From: Diphasiastrum complanatum
Taxonomy: Eukaryota > Streptophyta > Lycopodiopsida > Lycopodiales > Lycopodiaceae
Assembly (NCBI GenBank): GCA_029204225.1
Contig: CM055099.1
Location: forward strand, 61,163,753 to 61,227,752
Length of the DNA stretch: 64,000 nt
Direction of reading: 5' to 3'
Shown here: positions 10,795 to 21,130 of the stretch, one piece after another
Position numbering within the stretch: position 1 is the first letter of the stretch
Layout of the letters: the number at the start of each line of letters is the position of its first letter
Made by a program: the position numbers and the translations under genes
Notes under the pieces: model-generated
Seen by the model: only the letters and a program-made list of their open reading frames with translations
What the model was told of the DNA's origin: nothing
Databases searched by the model: none

Positions 10795-10937
10795 CTATAT
10801 TTACGAGAATCTCCAGCCTGAACTTCAGCTTGATATTTGGTCTTGCAGGTGTCCAATGGATACAAAATTGTAGTACTCAAAAGACCGCCAACTGCTCCAG
10901 AGGTTGCATCTGCAATGGCCTCAAAATCAAATGCCAT
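10795..10937 (-). CDS. PNC: Peroxisomal adenine nucleotide carrier, exon 1 only
   Basis: ATG at 10937 opens 47 codons beginning [14 protein letters not shown]. The segment [21 protein letters not shown] carries the first mitochondrial-carrier signature PxDxxK (PLDTCK) at about residues 26-31, in transmembrane helix 1. It closely resembles the N-terminus of plant PNC1/PNC2, which exchange ATP for AMP across the peroxisomal membrane and support fatty-acid activation. The exon ends in phase 2 at a good donor, GTATGA (10794-10789). No later exon is visible down to position 1, so intron 1 exceeds 10 kb, with a LINE and a gypsy element inside it, or the exon is an isolated fragment. Confidence 0.8.
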
Positions 10938-11536
<599 letters not shown>

Positions 11537-11539
<3 letters not shown>

Positions 11540-11979
11540 ATCTGATGAGGATGAGGCTGATGGAGACTTACATGCCCTTAGAGATCAGAGACAGTGTCCC
11601 ACTCATACTCATGTTGCAGCATGAGCTACCCGACCTATCATGAGGAGGCCTCATCTTCCTAGACGACGTCATCGACCACCAGCAGTTCCTCATGCTGCAG
11701 CCCGTATTACATCGTTTTATAGCATCAGCGCGACAGGATTGGATGATAGTGTCATACCATATTCGTGACAGTTAGCAGTATATATGCTCCCATATGTTTC
11801 ATATATCATTCATAGCAGTTAGATTTGTATTTCTGTTATAATCTTGGAGACGTTTCATACGCTCCTACGGTTACCACATACTTGACATGTACTTTGACTA
11901 GTCTTATATGCCTTTTGGCATGGAAAAGACATTAATAAAGCTTTCTTTCTTTCTTTCTTTCTTTATCTCTCTCTCTCTC
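11537..11979 (+). mobile_element. 5'-truncated LINE copy with TTTC/CT tail
   Basis: It starts at the end of the previous CT run and shares GAGATCAGAGACAGTGT and TATTACATC words with the copy at 3638. The terminal hairpin ATGCC-TTTT-GGCAT lies near 11909-11922. The tail is TTTC repeats passing into CT repeats (11941-11979). No long frame survives. Confidence 0.75.
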
Positions 11980-11985
11980 ACCGCC

Positions 11986-12266
11986 ATGCCCCCCAAAAAA
12001 ACTCCCCCGCTCCCCATGCCACGCAGGCAGCGCCTGTCTGCGTGGCAGAGATAGCCGACAATAGTGCCGCTTTCGCCGCCACCGCCGCTGCCTCTGCTGC
12101 TCCAAAATCGCTTGCCGGTCCTCCAACTCAGCCATCCGCTCCTACTGCTGGCCTCCTTCGGATTCCTAAACCTATTGCTTCTTCATCTATTGATTTCCAG
12201 CAGCTAGATGATCTATCTTGGACTTCGCTTTGCTTGTGTCAAGCTCTCCTTGAACTGATAGGTTGA
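11986..12266 (+). pseudogene. 5' end of another LINE ORF1, broken
   Basis: Immediately after the CT run, ATG 11986 reads MPPKKTPPLP, matching the MAPKKK start and lysine/proline-rich opening of the ORF1 at 4332. The frame stops quickly. A shifted frame (from 12042) continues with an alanine/proline-rich stretch up to about 12266. It is probably the 5' tip of a third LINE copy cut off by later insertions. Confidence 0.5.
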
Positions 12267-12331
12267 GTTCCAAAACAGCCAGATGATCTATCTTGGACTT
12301 CGCTTTGCTTGTGTCAGGCTCTCCTTGAACT
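12206..12331. repeat. 51-bp direct repeat, 75-bp period
   Basis: Positions 12206-12256 and 12281-12331 share a 51-bp segment with at most one or two differences, separated by 24 bp. It lies at the border between LINE and gypsy LTR sequence. Confidence 0.9.
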
Positions 12332-12369
12332 ACACTCGTACACAAACCACAGTAAAGCATGTACAGATA

Positions 12370-12852
12370 GATCTCAAACTCAAACTTTATTGAATTCACA
12401 GTAAGTACATAGCATCAACAAGCATGAAACACAGTGGAGTTGGTTGCCTTGTCTTTTCCCAACCTTTATTGCATAGATTATGATGAGGAATGCTTCTCTC
12501 TAGGCTCACTTATGCACAATCCTCAAGCACCCCCAACCCTGACCCTTCTTAACGTCGACACATGGCCAATTCCATGCACAATCAACACTTGCCACTTGGC
12601 AGTACCCTGACACATAGGCAAGAGAGTAGGCTAACATGTGTCACTCATACATTGGATCAAGTGTCCCAGTGAGCATGTGGCACATGTCATGTTTGACCAG
12701 TTAACCTTGACATGTGTCACTCATTCACTAGACTAAGTGTCCAAATGAGCATATGACACATATCCCATTGACTAGCCATTTTCGTATTTTACAAAAAGTA
12801 CATTTGTGCATGAAAATGTAAACAACCGAAATAGGGAGTAAAAGTTGTATCA
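12370..12852 (-). repeat. gypsy 3' LTR and adjoining polypurine tract
   Basis: On the minus strand a purine tract (AGGTGGGAAGGGA, 12853-12866) directly precedes TGATACAACTTTTACTCCC. That is the expected LTR start, and the same sequence ends the partner LTR at 25309. The lower-coordinate edge is not sharp. Confidence 0.6.
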
Positions 12853-12866
12853 TCCCTTCCCACCTG

Positions 12867-13464
12867 AAATAACATCATCCGCGATGGGCGGACTGTGTGT
12901 AGTCTCCCAAGTAGCATCAAAAAGAGGCCTGCCATGCCAAGCGACCAAGTACTCGCGGATCAGACAGTTGCATAAACGCCTCTCCTACCTATCCAATACC
13001 CTCACCGTCCCATCAGTCACTTCTCCCTGCTCTTGAAACACAAACAAACCATCAAACAAGTTATCAACATCATGTAAAACCCGTTTCAATCTAGAAACAT
13101 GAAATACAAGATGCACTTTGCAAGTGTCAAGCAAACCTAACTTATAAGAAAAAAAACTGATCTTTTTAACAATTTTCTAAGATCCACAATGATGAGGGAA
13201 TAACTTGTGAAATTTGCCCGTCTTAAGGGTCTTAGAGTCCTTGGGTACTTGGAGAAACACCAAGTCTCCTACCTCAAACTCTCTAGGTGTGAGATGTAGC
13301 TCAGCATAAGACTTAGATCGATCCATCACTTACCTTACATGAACTTTCGCTAACTCGAGCATTTCATTCATTTGAGTTAAGCAATCAGCCACACTAGGTA
13401 CTTTCTAAGAAATTCTACCATAACAAGGCTAGCTGGTTTAAACCATAATTAAGCTGGAAAGGGC
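12867..13464 (-). pseudogene. gypsy integrase C-terminus with chromodomain-like end
   Basis: Translated with in-frame stops and shifts, the minus strand reads REFEVGDLVFLQVPKDSK (integrase C-terminal domain), VHLVFHVSRLKRV and finally REYLVAWHGRPLFDATWE. The last resembles the YLVKWKG...ATWE core of a chromodomain. Such domains direct chromovirus integration to marked chromatin. Several stops make it inactive. Confidence 0.75.
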
Positions 13465-14094
13465 TCATTTTACTACTTTCATTCTTTTGTCATTGTAAGC
13501 AAACTCCAACAATGGCAAATATTTCTCCCATTGAGTTTGCTTATCTCCAACAAATGCCCTAAGCATGTCCTCTAAGGTCTGACTGACTCTCTCAGTTTGG
13601 CCATCCATTTCAAGATGCTCTGTATTGGTCATTCTTAATTGGACTTCCAGTTTGGCCACAATTGTCATCCAAAAGTTCCCAGCAAATCGAGTATCTCTGT
13701 CAGACACTATGGATGATGGTAATCCGTGAACTCTGAACACATACTCAATAAATAGGCTAGCTACTCCAGACGCATCAATCTTTTTACGCTTTGGAATAAA
13801 ATGAGCCATCTTAGTGAGTCTATCAACTATGAGCAAGATAGAATCATGCTGTAATTGTGTACGAGGGCTCTTTTTATCATTAGCAAATAATAGGTTTTCC
13901 CTCAAAGTTGACAACACAGTTCTAAGGTGACTCGCATGCGCAACATCACCACAATTGTAAACAACTATGTCATCAACAAAGTTAAGCACATCGTTCATTA
14001 ACATGATAAATGTTGCAAGGACGTTAGTCAATCCAAAAGGCATGACTAGAAATTCAGAGTGTCCAAATGGAGTTCGGAAGGCAATCTTATACAC
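13465..14094 (-). pseudogene. gypsy RT fused to integrase by internal deletion
   Basis: A 209-codon frame. It begins with RT residues FGHSEFLVMPFGLTN and a weakened catalytic box (FVDDIVVY), breaks off after LLFAN, then jumps to integrase residues VDRLTKMAHFIP, SDRDTRFAGNFW and TERVSQTLEDMLRAF. RNase H and the integrase zinc domain are missing. A deletion of over 1 kb compared with the usual layout therefore made an in-frame chimera that cannot work. Confidence 0.85.
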
Positions 14095-14222
14095 ATCCTC
14101 TTCGCGAACTCACTTGGTGATAACCAGTCTTCAGGTCAATTTTGGTAAACATTGTAGCACCATGAAGGGCATCAAAAAGATCATTTATACGTCACATAGG
14201 ATATCAATGCTTGTAATCTTGT

Positions 14223-14489
14223 TCAAGCCTCGATAATTATATTTTTCAAGCCTAGATAATCCACACACATCCTCCAAGGCCCATCCTTCTTTTTTACCAA
14301 AATCATGGGAGAGGCAAAGGAGGAGAAGCTAGGTCTTACCTGCCCTTTGGCAAGATAGTCCTCAATCATGCTTTGCACCTCTTCCTCCTCTTTCAGACTC
14401 ATTCTATAAGGTGGTCTATTAATAGGAAATGATCCAAGAATTAAGTCAATCTTATGTTCCATATTTCTTTTAGGGGGTCTCCGACGATC
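14223..14489 (-). pseudogene. gypsy RT N-terminal part, interrupted by copia insertion
   Basis: The minus frame gives HKIDLILGSFPINRPPYRMS, EVQSMIEDYLAKGQVRPS, ASPMILVKKKDGPWRMCVDY: the start of a gypsy RT. Gypsy sequence stops at 14489, the copia LTR boundary. The rest of RT follows in 14222-13950 in shifted frames. Confidence 0.88.
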
Positions 14490-15139
14490 TGTGAAAGATT
14501 CAACTAGTTTCATCACATTTTGCAATATTTCCATATTTGGCATATTGAGGCCAAAACTTGTTTTAGACTTAGAGGTTGACTTTTCAAAGTTCATTAGTCT
14601 AAATTTCATTTGAATAAACACTTTTTGAAAGTGTGGGAAAGATAGAATGCGAGTTTGAGTAGATTCAATTTGAATAAGTTGGGTACATTGAATCTAGACC
14701 CAAAATTGGTAGGGTTAGCATTTTGGTGGGAAAGCCAAGTGGCCAAATAGGGTTTGGACCTGCTATAAAAGGATGTAACTCGTGGAGAGAGTCATCTTCT
14801 CTCTTCTCTATCTCATTTCATGCTTATACATGGTTCTCTTGGGTTCTACTATCCATTGGTGGACTATCTTGGTGATTGCTTGCAATTCTATGTGTAGAAT
14901 GATCTATATTTGCTATTTTTGAATCCACACGTGTGAAATACAGTAGCTTGCTGGTTTTGTACGGACAGCAACAGTACATAATCATTTCATTCAAGTTTGA
15001 TCAAGTTCTATTAGTGTTTGCATCTCAAATTGTGTGTAGATGCTGATTTTTCTACATTGGTGAAATTGGTAGTGTATTTCTCTTTCTAACCAAAGATCAT
15101 TCAAGTAGATTGGATCTTAAGGATCTGAAATCTTTCACA
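14490..15139 (+). repeat. copia 5' LTR
   Basis: 650 bp, TG...CA ends, with a clear TATA box (TATAAAA, 14764-14770) followed by a CT-rich leader. It differs from the 3' LTR by a few substitutions and a 2-bp indel near 14890. Confidence 0.95.
14764..14770 (+). promoter_or_regulatory. TATA box of the copia LTR
   Basis: TATAAAA about 275 bp into the LTR. The same box sits at 20134-20140 in the 3' LTR. Transcription of the element would start about 30 bp downstream. Confidence 0.7.
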
Positions 15140-15151
15140 TGGTATCAGAGC
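15140..15151 (+). promoter_or_regulatory. Primer binding site (initiator tRNA-Met)
   Basis: TGGTATCAGAGC directly follows the LTR end. It is complementary to the 3' end of plant initiator tRNA-Met, the usual primer of copia elements. Confidence 0.95.
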
Positions 15152-15739
15152 TTGTGTTTCAGGTTATGAAGGAGGAAATCAGATCTATCAATGATTTGGT
15201 GAAGATATCAAGTCTAGAGCCTTCTAGAGAGGATTTTACACCAAAATCGGATTTTTTGCTTTTGTAGATTGGATCTTTTGTAGATCAAAACACTAACTAG
15301 GTCAATATACTTGTTCAATTCCGTTTTTTGAATTCACATGTTGGATTTGGCCAATTTTTGGATCATTGGTTTAGCCTAAGTGGTGGCTTATAGATTGCAT
15401 ATCAAATTTTCAGCATTTGCATGTAGATTTGGAATAGTCAATTTTTTGTGCTTTTGTCAAAACCCTAATTTTGATTGGATCTCTGAATAGTGAGGTTGCT
15501 GGACTTCATTTGAGTGTGTTTCAATCTTAGGAAGTGGCAAAAGTCATTAGATTGAGGATAGATCATAGGTTGATCAAGATTCCATGATTCTATGTGTTGA
15601 TTTGCTTGGATAAGTGCTAGAAGAGAATTTGTGAGATAGTTTCAAATCTTGGTGATTTCTTTTGAAAGCATTTGTTGTTGTTCAAAGGAATGCTTTGTGC
15701 ATTGAAACAGGTTGAAAGAGAAGATCAGGTCATTGCTAC
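15152..15739 (+). other. copia leader region, no gene
   Basis: About 590 bp of AT-rich untranslated leader between the primer site and the gag start. I see no conserved feature in it. Confidence 0.7.
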
Positions 15740-16909
15740 ATGGCAACCTCAATTGGAGTCATGTTGGAAGCCAATGATAGCCTTACCTCAAGTAACTATT
15801 CATTATGGAAAGTGAGGATGGAGTCACTTCTTGAGATGAATGATGTTTTGGATATTGTTGTAGGTTTGGAGGAGAGACCAGCAACACAACAAAATCAATT
15901 GAGGTATGACAAGAGGGCCAAGAAGGCTCTACACATGATAAAGATGAATATTACCAATGAACTTCTCAAGGAAGTTGGTAAGTGCACATCATCTTTGGAA
16001 GCTTGGAATTCATTGAAGAAGCTTTATGAATCCAAGTCTACTTCTAGAGTGTTGACTCTAAGAAGACAAATCTTTTCTTGTTTGCAAAAGAATGAAGAAA
16101 GTCCAAGTACTTTTGTTTTGAGAATGAAAGCATTGAATGATGAGTTAGCTATCATAGATGAAAGCATTAAGGAAGGAGAGCTTATTCAAGTGATTCTTAA
16201 TGGCTTGTTGGATGCTCATGCTAACATTGTTCAAAGTATTGCTATTCAAAAGACTTTGCCAAGTTTGATGGATCTTCAAGAGATCTTGATCAATGAGGAA
16301 TATAGGCTTCAAGCAAGAGGTGGATCTACATCGACACTTCAAGAGGATGCTATGTTCACAAAGGGCAAATTCAAGGGCAAAACCAAAAGCAAGTGGTCTA
16401 AAGGGCAAGATCAAGTGGATGCTTTTTCAAGTGGCAAAAAGAAGGATAGATCAAAGCTCAAGTGCTTCTATTGTGGCATCAAAGGACACTTTGCAAGTGA
16501 GTGCTACAAGAAGAAGAGAGATCAAGGAGACAAGCAAGGTAATCTTACTCTTGATAAGGATGGTTTGGATGTGCAAGATGCAAATGATGATGCTTTTGTG
16601 ATGTCTTCATGTATGCTTGCTAATGATGGAGATCTAGATCCTTGGTGGATTGATAGTGGAGCAAGTTCACACATGACCTTTCACAAAGAGTACTTCACTT
16701 CTTTGTTGGCATATGGAGATGACAAGAGGGTGATCTACACGGTCAATGATGGTGAGTGTGCAATCAAAGGGATTGGCACAACTCCTATTTCTCTCTCTAC
16801 AAATAGGAATGTTCATTTGGAGGATGTCTTGTTTATTCCATCTATTACCAAGAATTTGCTTAGTGTGAGTCAAATGCTAAGGTGGAGTTTGATGGAGATG
16901 CTTGTTTGA
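15740..16909 (+). pseudogene. copia Gag-protease, broken before integrase
   Basis: ATG 15740 opens MATSIGVMLEANDSLTSSNY, a typical copia gag start. The gag core (UBN2/retrotran_gag type) follows, then a CCHC knuckle CFYCGIKGHFASEC (about residues 240-253), then the protease signature WWIDSGASSHMTF (about 299-311) and DVLFIPSITKNLLSVSQ. The frame then runs into a stop at 16907, because bases are missing relative to the integrase frame that starts within it. Processing would normally yield capsid, nucleocapsid and protease. Confidence 0.93.
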
Positions 16910-18081
16910 TCAAAAGGAAGGATGTCTTGATTGGAAAAGGTAAAAGGCAAGGGAAGTTGTTCAAACTTGATGCTTGTGTTATTGCTAACCAAGTTGGATG
17001 TGTTGCAAGGGAGCAAATTTCTATTCAAGAGGTTTGGCACAAAAGGATGGGACACCTCAACTTCAAGTCATTGGAGGTAATCGCAAGGAAGAAGGTTGTG
17101 ATTGGTCTTCCAAGTTCCTTAAGTAATGACAAGCATGTTTGTGAGTCTTGTGCTTTGTCTAAGTCACATAGACTACCTTATACTAGATCTATTTCTAGAT
17201 CTACAAAGCCTTTTCAACTTGTACATTCGGATATTCATGGATTTACTACAATTAGCAATAGTGGAGCTAAGATGTATGTAACATTCATTGATGATTTTAG
17301 TAGATTTTGTTGGATCTATCTACTAAAGAGCAAGGATGAAGTGTATGATGTCTTTGTCAAGTTCAAGAATGCAAGGGAGAACCAATTTTCCACAAAGATC
17401 AAGTGCTTGAGAGGTGACAATGGTGGTGAGTACATATCTAACAAGTTCAAGGCCTTTTGTGATGAGCATGGGATCAAGAGGGAGTATACAACATCAAGGA
17501 CCCCACAACAAAATGGAGTAGCTGAAAGGAAGAATAGAACTTTATGTGAAAGTGCTAAAGCTATGAGGTTAAGTGCTAATCTTGACAAACCATTTTGGGA
17601 TCAAGCTTTGTTGTGTGCCAATTTCTTGTGCAATAGGTGGCCGAGTGCTATTTTGGATGGAAGGACACCTTTTGAGATGCTATTCAAGAGGAGGCCAAGT
17701 GTCAACTTTCTAAGAACCTTTGGATGCACATGCTATGTCAACATTACTCTTGATGATAGGACCAAGGAGGATCCATCTTCAAGAAGAGGTATTTTTGTTG
17801 GATATAGTGAGGTGAGTAAAGCCTACAAGGTTTACATTCCTTCTACTAACAAAGTGATTGTTGGTAGAGATGTCATTTTTTATGAGGGAAACATTCCAAA
17901 GGTGTCTTCAAGCATGATTGATGGTAAAGTAGATGGATCTAACATTCTTGATGTTGATGAGAAGCATCCTACTTTGGATGGTGGTGATGATGGACCTTCA
18001 TCAAGTCAAAAGCCAAGGAAACATCAAGAGAAAGACAAGTACCTTCAAGGCTCACATATGATCAAAAGGGTAAGCAAGTAG
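16882..18081 (+). pseudogene. copia integrase
   Basis: A 399-codon frame. The pre-integrase zinc domain HKRMGHLN...CESCALSK gives the HHCC pattern. The catalytic core shows SDIHG, FIDDFSRFCWIY, LRGDNGGEYIS and TPQQNGVAERKNRTL, with the DD35E residues present. The GKGK/GVGR-like C-terminal part (RGIFVGYSEVSKAYKVYIP) is also there. The frame shifts again near 18040; the +1 frame continues into the following ORF. It overlaps the gag-protease frame by 28 bp. Confidence 0.93.
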
Positions 18082-18113
18082 TTTCTGAAAATTATGTTGC
18101 TTTCCTAACCTCT

Positions 18114-19292
18114 TTGGATGATCCTACAAGTGTAGATCAAGCAAGGAAAGAAGAGGAGTGGATCCAAGCAATGGATCTTGAGTATCGATTTCTTATGAAG
18201 AGTGGAACATCTTTTGGAGGATCTTCTTGTGTACATGGAGCTATGCAAGTGGATGGATGTTATCTTGCTGTAAAATCAAGTAATGGATCTGGAAAACAAA
18301 GTTTGTTCAATGACTTCGATGGTCAAGTTGAAGATCAAGAGGTTGATCTCAAAGCACTTCAACTAGTCAAAAGGGAAGGTGACAATTTGGAGCTAGTCAA
18401 GAGCATCAAAGGAGAGGTAATTGGCAAAGGTGTTATGGATCTGTTTTTGCAGCATATTGAAGACTCAAGTAAGGTCAAAGGAGCAGCAAGGAAGTGTTGT
18501 TCAAGTTTACTTTACTTGTTCTATCTCATGTTTGAGCAATTTCATGTGGATGTGTGCAAATTGTCAAGATATGGTAAAACTAGCTACATTGGTGAGCATT
18601 GTTTTGATATTGGATTTAAACTAGCATTCTTGGCTGATTTTGCTAATGGAAATGAAGCTATTGGAGGTTCATTATATCACTCATCCATGGCTAAGTTCTC
18701 AAGTGTTGAGCTACTTGGTGCCAATACTTGGAGATTGTCAATTTTTGGTGAATTCATGGTCATTTTCTTATGTCGAGTAGATCTTGAAGATGGACTAGTG
18801 CAAACTACTTGGTTTATGGAGTCATGTGGTGCTGGATTTGAATCAGTAATGTACTCACCTACTCATGGATTTCCAAAGTTTGATGGTTTCTTGTGGCAAG
18901 ATGAAGATGGAGGCTCATTCATGGAGTATCATGGTGGATACAAGGCAACAAAGGACAAAGGAGGAGGAGACATGCAAGCAAAAGTTGATCACTCGCATTT
19001 ATTGTTTGTTTGCTGTATTTTTCCAGAGAGTTCAGAGTTGGAAGCATGGTGGAATCATTTCATTTACATTCTATTTGATTCTTCATGTTCTAGTCAAATT
19101 TTTACATGTAAAATTGATGTAAGAAATAGTGAAGCATCCCAAGTGGACACTATTCTCTATATCAATTATGGTTGTTTCTATTTTGAGCATTACATGATCA
19201 TTGAAAGGAGATCTATTCTTAGAAAAAAGATCATTCTTATGATGGATCAAAGTTCTATTGGCAAAAACTATGCTAGGAGCATTGGAAGCTAG
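18114..19292 (+). CDS. Open frame replacing copia reverse transcriptase, unknown origin
   Basis: The first 30 codons (EEWIQAMDLEYRFLMKSGT) are the normal lead-in to copia RT. From about 18200 onward no RT motif appears: no GCKWVY, no KARLVA, no YxDD. The frame nonetheless stays open to 19292 (392 codons in all). The residues are rich in Ser, Cys, Phe and Gly, with FLADFANGNEAIGG, SPTHGFPKFDGFLWQDEDGG and LEAWWNHFIYILFD. I do not recognise a family. Copia sequence resumes at 19304 with RNase H. It is either captured host or foreign sequence or relic coding sequence; function unknown. Confidence 0.6.
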   Translation: MDDPTSVDQARKEEEWIQAMDLEYRFLMKSGTSFGGSSCVHGAMQVDGCYLAVKSSNGSGKQSLFNDFDGQVEDQEVDLKALQLVKREGDNLELVKSIKGEVIGKGVMDLFLQHIEDSSKVKGAARKCCSSLLYLFYLMFEQFHVDVCKLSRYGKTSYIGEHCFDIGFKLAFLADFANGNEAIGGSLYHSSMAKFSSVELLGANTWRLSIFGEFMVIFLCRVDLEDGLVQTTWFMESCGAGFESVMYSPTHGFPKFDGFLWQDEDGGSFMEYHGGYKATKDKGGGDMQAKVDHSHLLFVCCIFPESSELEAWWNHFIYILFDSSCSSQIFTCKIDVRNSEASQVDTILYINYGCFYFEHYMIIERRSILRKKIILMMDQSSIGKNYARSIGS

Positions 19293-19303
19293 GAAAGTGA
19301 GTT

Positions 19304-19864
19304 TTGAGGTACATCATTGGAACTCGAGATTTTGGCATATTGTATGAGGGATCATCACCTAATCTTTTTGGATTTTTAGATTCGGACTATGCTGGAGATA
19401 TAATGGATAGGAAATCCATTAGTTCTTATCGTATTTTCATAGGTGATGGAGCTATATCATGGATGTCAAAGAAACAAGCCACTATCTCATTGTCATCTAG
19501 TGAGGCCGAGTACAAAGCTCTTACACATTGCACAAAGGAGATGGTATGGATCAAAAGGATGATCAAGGATCTTCACTTGCTGGATTTTTCAGAGAGCCCA
19601 ATCATCTTTTGTGACAATCAATCAGCCCAAAGAATGGCATCCAATCCTATCTTTCATGCTAGGAGTAAGCATATTGAGATACAATATCATTTTGTGAGAG
19701 AGCGAGTCATTGCAAAGGAGGTGGAGCTTCAACATGTGTCTTCAAGGGAATGTGTAGCTGATATCTTCACCAAAGCATTGGGAAAAGACTTGTTCATGAA
19801 GCATAGGACTTCCCTTGGAGTATTATCAAAGTCTATGCTAAAACTAGTTGAAGAGGGAGTGTGA
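19304..19864 (+). pseudogene. copia RNase H, C-terminal end of Pol
   Basis: It starts within LRYIIGTRDFGILYEG and carries GFLDSDYAGD, SSSEAEYKALTHCTKE, IIFCDNQSAQRMASNP and HARSKHIEIQYHFVRE. These are the standard copia RNase H motifs with their acidic residues. It ends with VADIFTKALGKDLF near the 3' LTR. It is cut off from an RT domain, so it is not functional on its own. Confidence 0.92.
19850..19859 (+). promoter_or_regulatory. Polypurine tract of copia
   Basis: GAAGAGGGAG immediately precedes the 3' LTR TGTGAAA. It would prime plus-strand DNA synthesis. Confidence 0.85.
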
Positions 19865-20507
19865 AATATTCAACTAGTTTCATCACATTTTGCAATATTT
19901 CCATATTTGGCATATTGAGGCCAAAACTTGTTTTAGACTTAGAGGTTGACTTTTCAAAGTTCATTAGTCTAAATTTTATTTGAATAAACACTTTTTGAAA
20001 GTGTGGGAAAGATAGAATGCAAGTTTGAGTAGATTCAATTTGAATAAGTTGGGTACATTGAATCTAGACCCAAAATTGGTAGGGTTAGCATTTTGGTGGG
20101 AAAGCCAAGTGGCCAAATAGGGTTTGGACCTGCTATAAAAGGATGTAACTCGTGGAGAGAGTCATCTTCTCTCTTCTCTATCTCATTTCATGCTTATACA
20201 TGGTTCTCTTGGGTTTTACTAGCCATTGGTGCACTATCTTGGTGATTGCTTGCAATTCTGTGTAGAATGATCTATATTTGCTATTTTTGGATCCACACGT
20301 GTGAAATACAGTAGCTTGCTGGTTTTGTACGGACAGCAACAATACATAATCATTTCATTCAAGTTTGATCAAGTTCTATTAGTGTTTGCATCTCAAATTG
20401 TGTGTAGATGCTGATTTTTCTACATTGGTGAAATTGGTAGTGTATTTCTCTTTCTAACCAAAGATCATTCAAGTAGATTGGATCTTAAGGATCTGAAATC
20501 TTTCACA
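19860..20507 (+). repeat. copia 3' LTR
   Basis: 648 bp, nearly identical to 14490-15139, followed by the target duplication CGATC at 20508-20512. Confidence 0.95.
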
Positions 20508-20512
20508 CGATC

Positions 20513-21096
20513 TAGGTTCTAAGGCTAGTCTGTTCTTGACACACACCATATTCAAAAGCAAAAATTGAGATATCATACAAAAAAAAAACATACATATACT
20601 TACAATGAACCTTACGTCGCCTTGATCAAAGATCCTGGAGGCATATCAGGCATACCATTGTGTTGGAACTCGTATACATGAGTATCCCAAGCATTGTAAG
20701 GTTTTCTAGCCACATGCCAACAGATTCCAAGCACCACATCGAAACGAGCCAAATGGGTAATCTCAAAATCTAACTCCTCAATATAGCCTTGAATGGTTAG
20801 AGGCATACCCACAACCCTGGCATCCCACACTTTCGCACCCTTTCCATCAACCATTTCGACTGTGTACTGGTACCGAAATGGTTGTGTACTCACTCTTAAC
20901 CGTTCAATCAAAGCGAATTAGTGATGTTATGTGAGGACCCAATTTCAAATAGAATCAAAACATCTCTACCACATATCTGCCCACACATAATGATTAAAGA
21001 AGTACAAGGAAATTGATACCCGTATTGCGCTGCTCTCAATAATTGTCGTAAAGGAACCGAATCCACCTTTTGAATCACCGACACAAAGGAAGAGGA
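20513..21096 (-). pseudogene. gypsy aspartic protease region (split element)
   Basis: The minus strand continues the split gypsy element beyond the copia insertion. The longest frame (20612-20911) reads YTVEMVDGKGAKVWDARVVG and LARFDVVLGICWH, matching the flap and second half of gypsy protease. The active-site region just upstream reads LFEIGSSHN, where a working enzyme would have D-S/T-G, so the catalytic aspartate is lost. Confidence 0.75.
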
Positions 21097-21130
21097 GTGT
21101 TAGTTTATAAATTCAGGAGATTCGAAGCAT

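Larger units (their letters stand above)
14490..20507 (+). mobile_element. Complete Ty1/copia LTR retrotransposon, non-autonomous
   Basis: Two LTRs of 650 and 648 bp (14490-15139, 19860-20507) begin TGTGAAA and end TTTCACA. A 5-bp target duplication CGATC flanks the element (14485-14489, 20508-20512). A tRNA-Met primer site follows the left LTR and a purine tract precedes the right one. I count roughly ten differences between the LTRs, so insertion is fairly recent. Gag, protease, integrase and RNase H are present, but the RT region is replaced by other sequence and frames are shifted, so it would need help to move. Confidence 0.96.
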
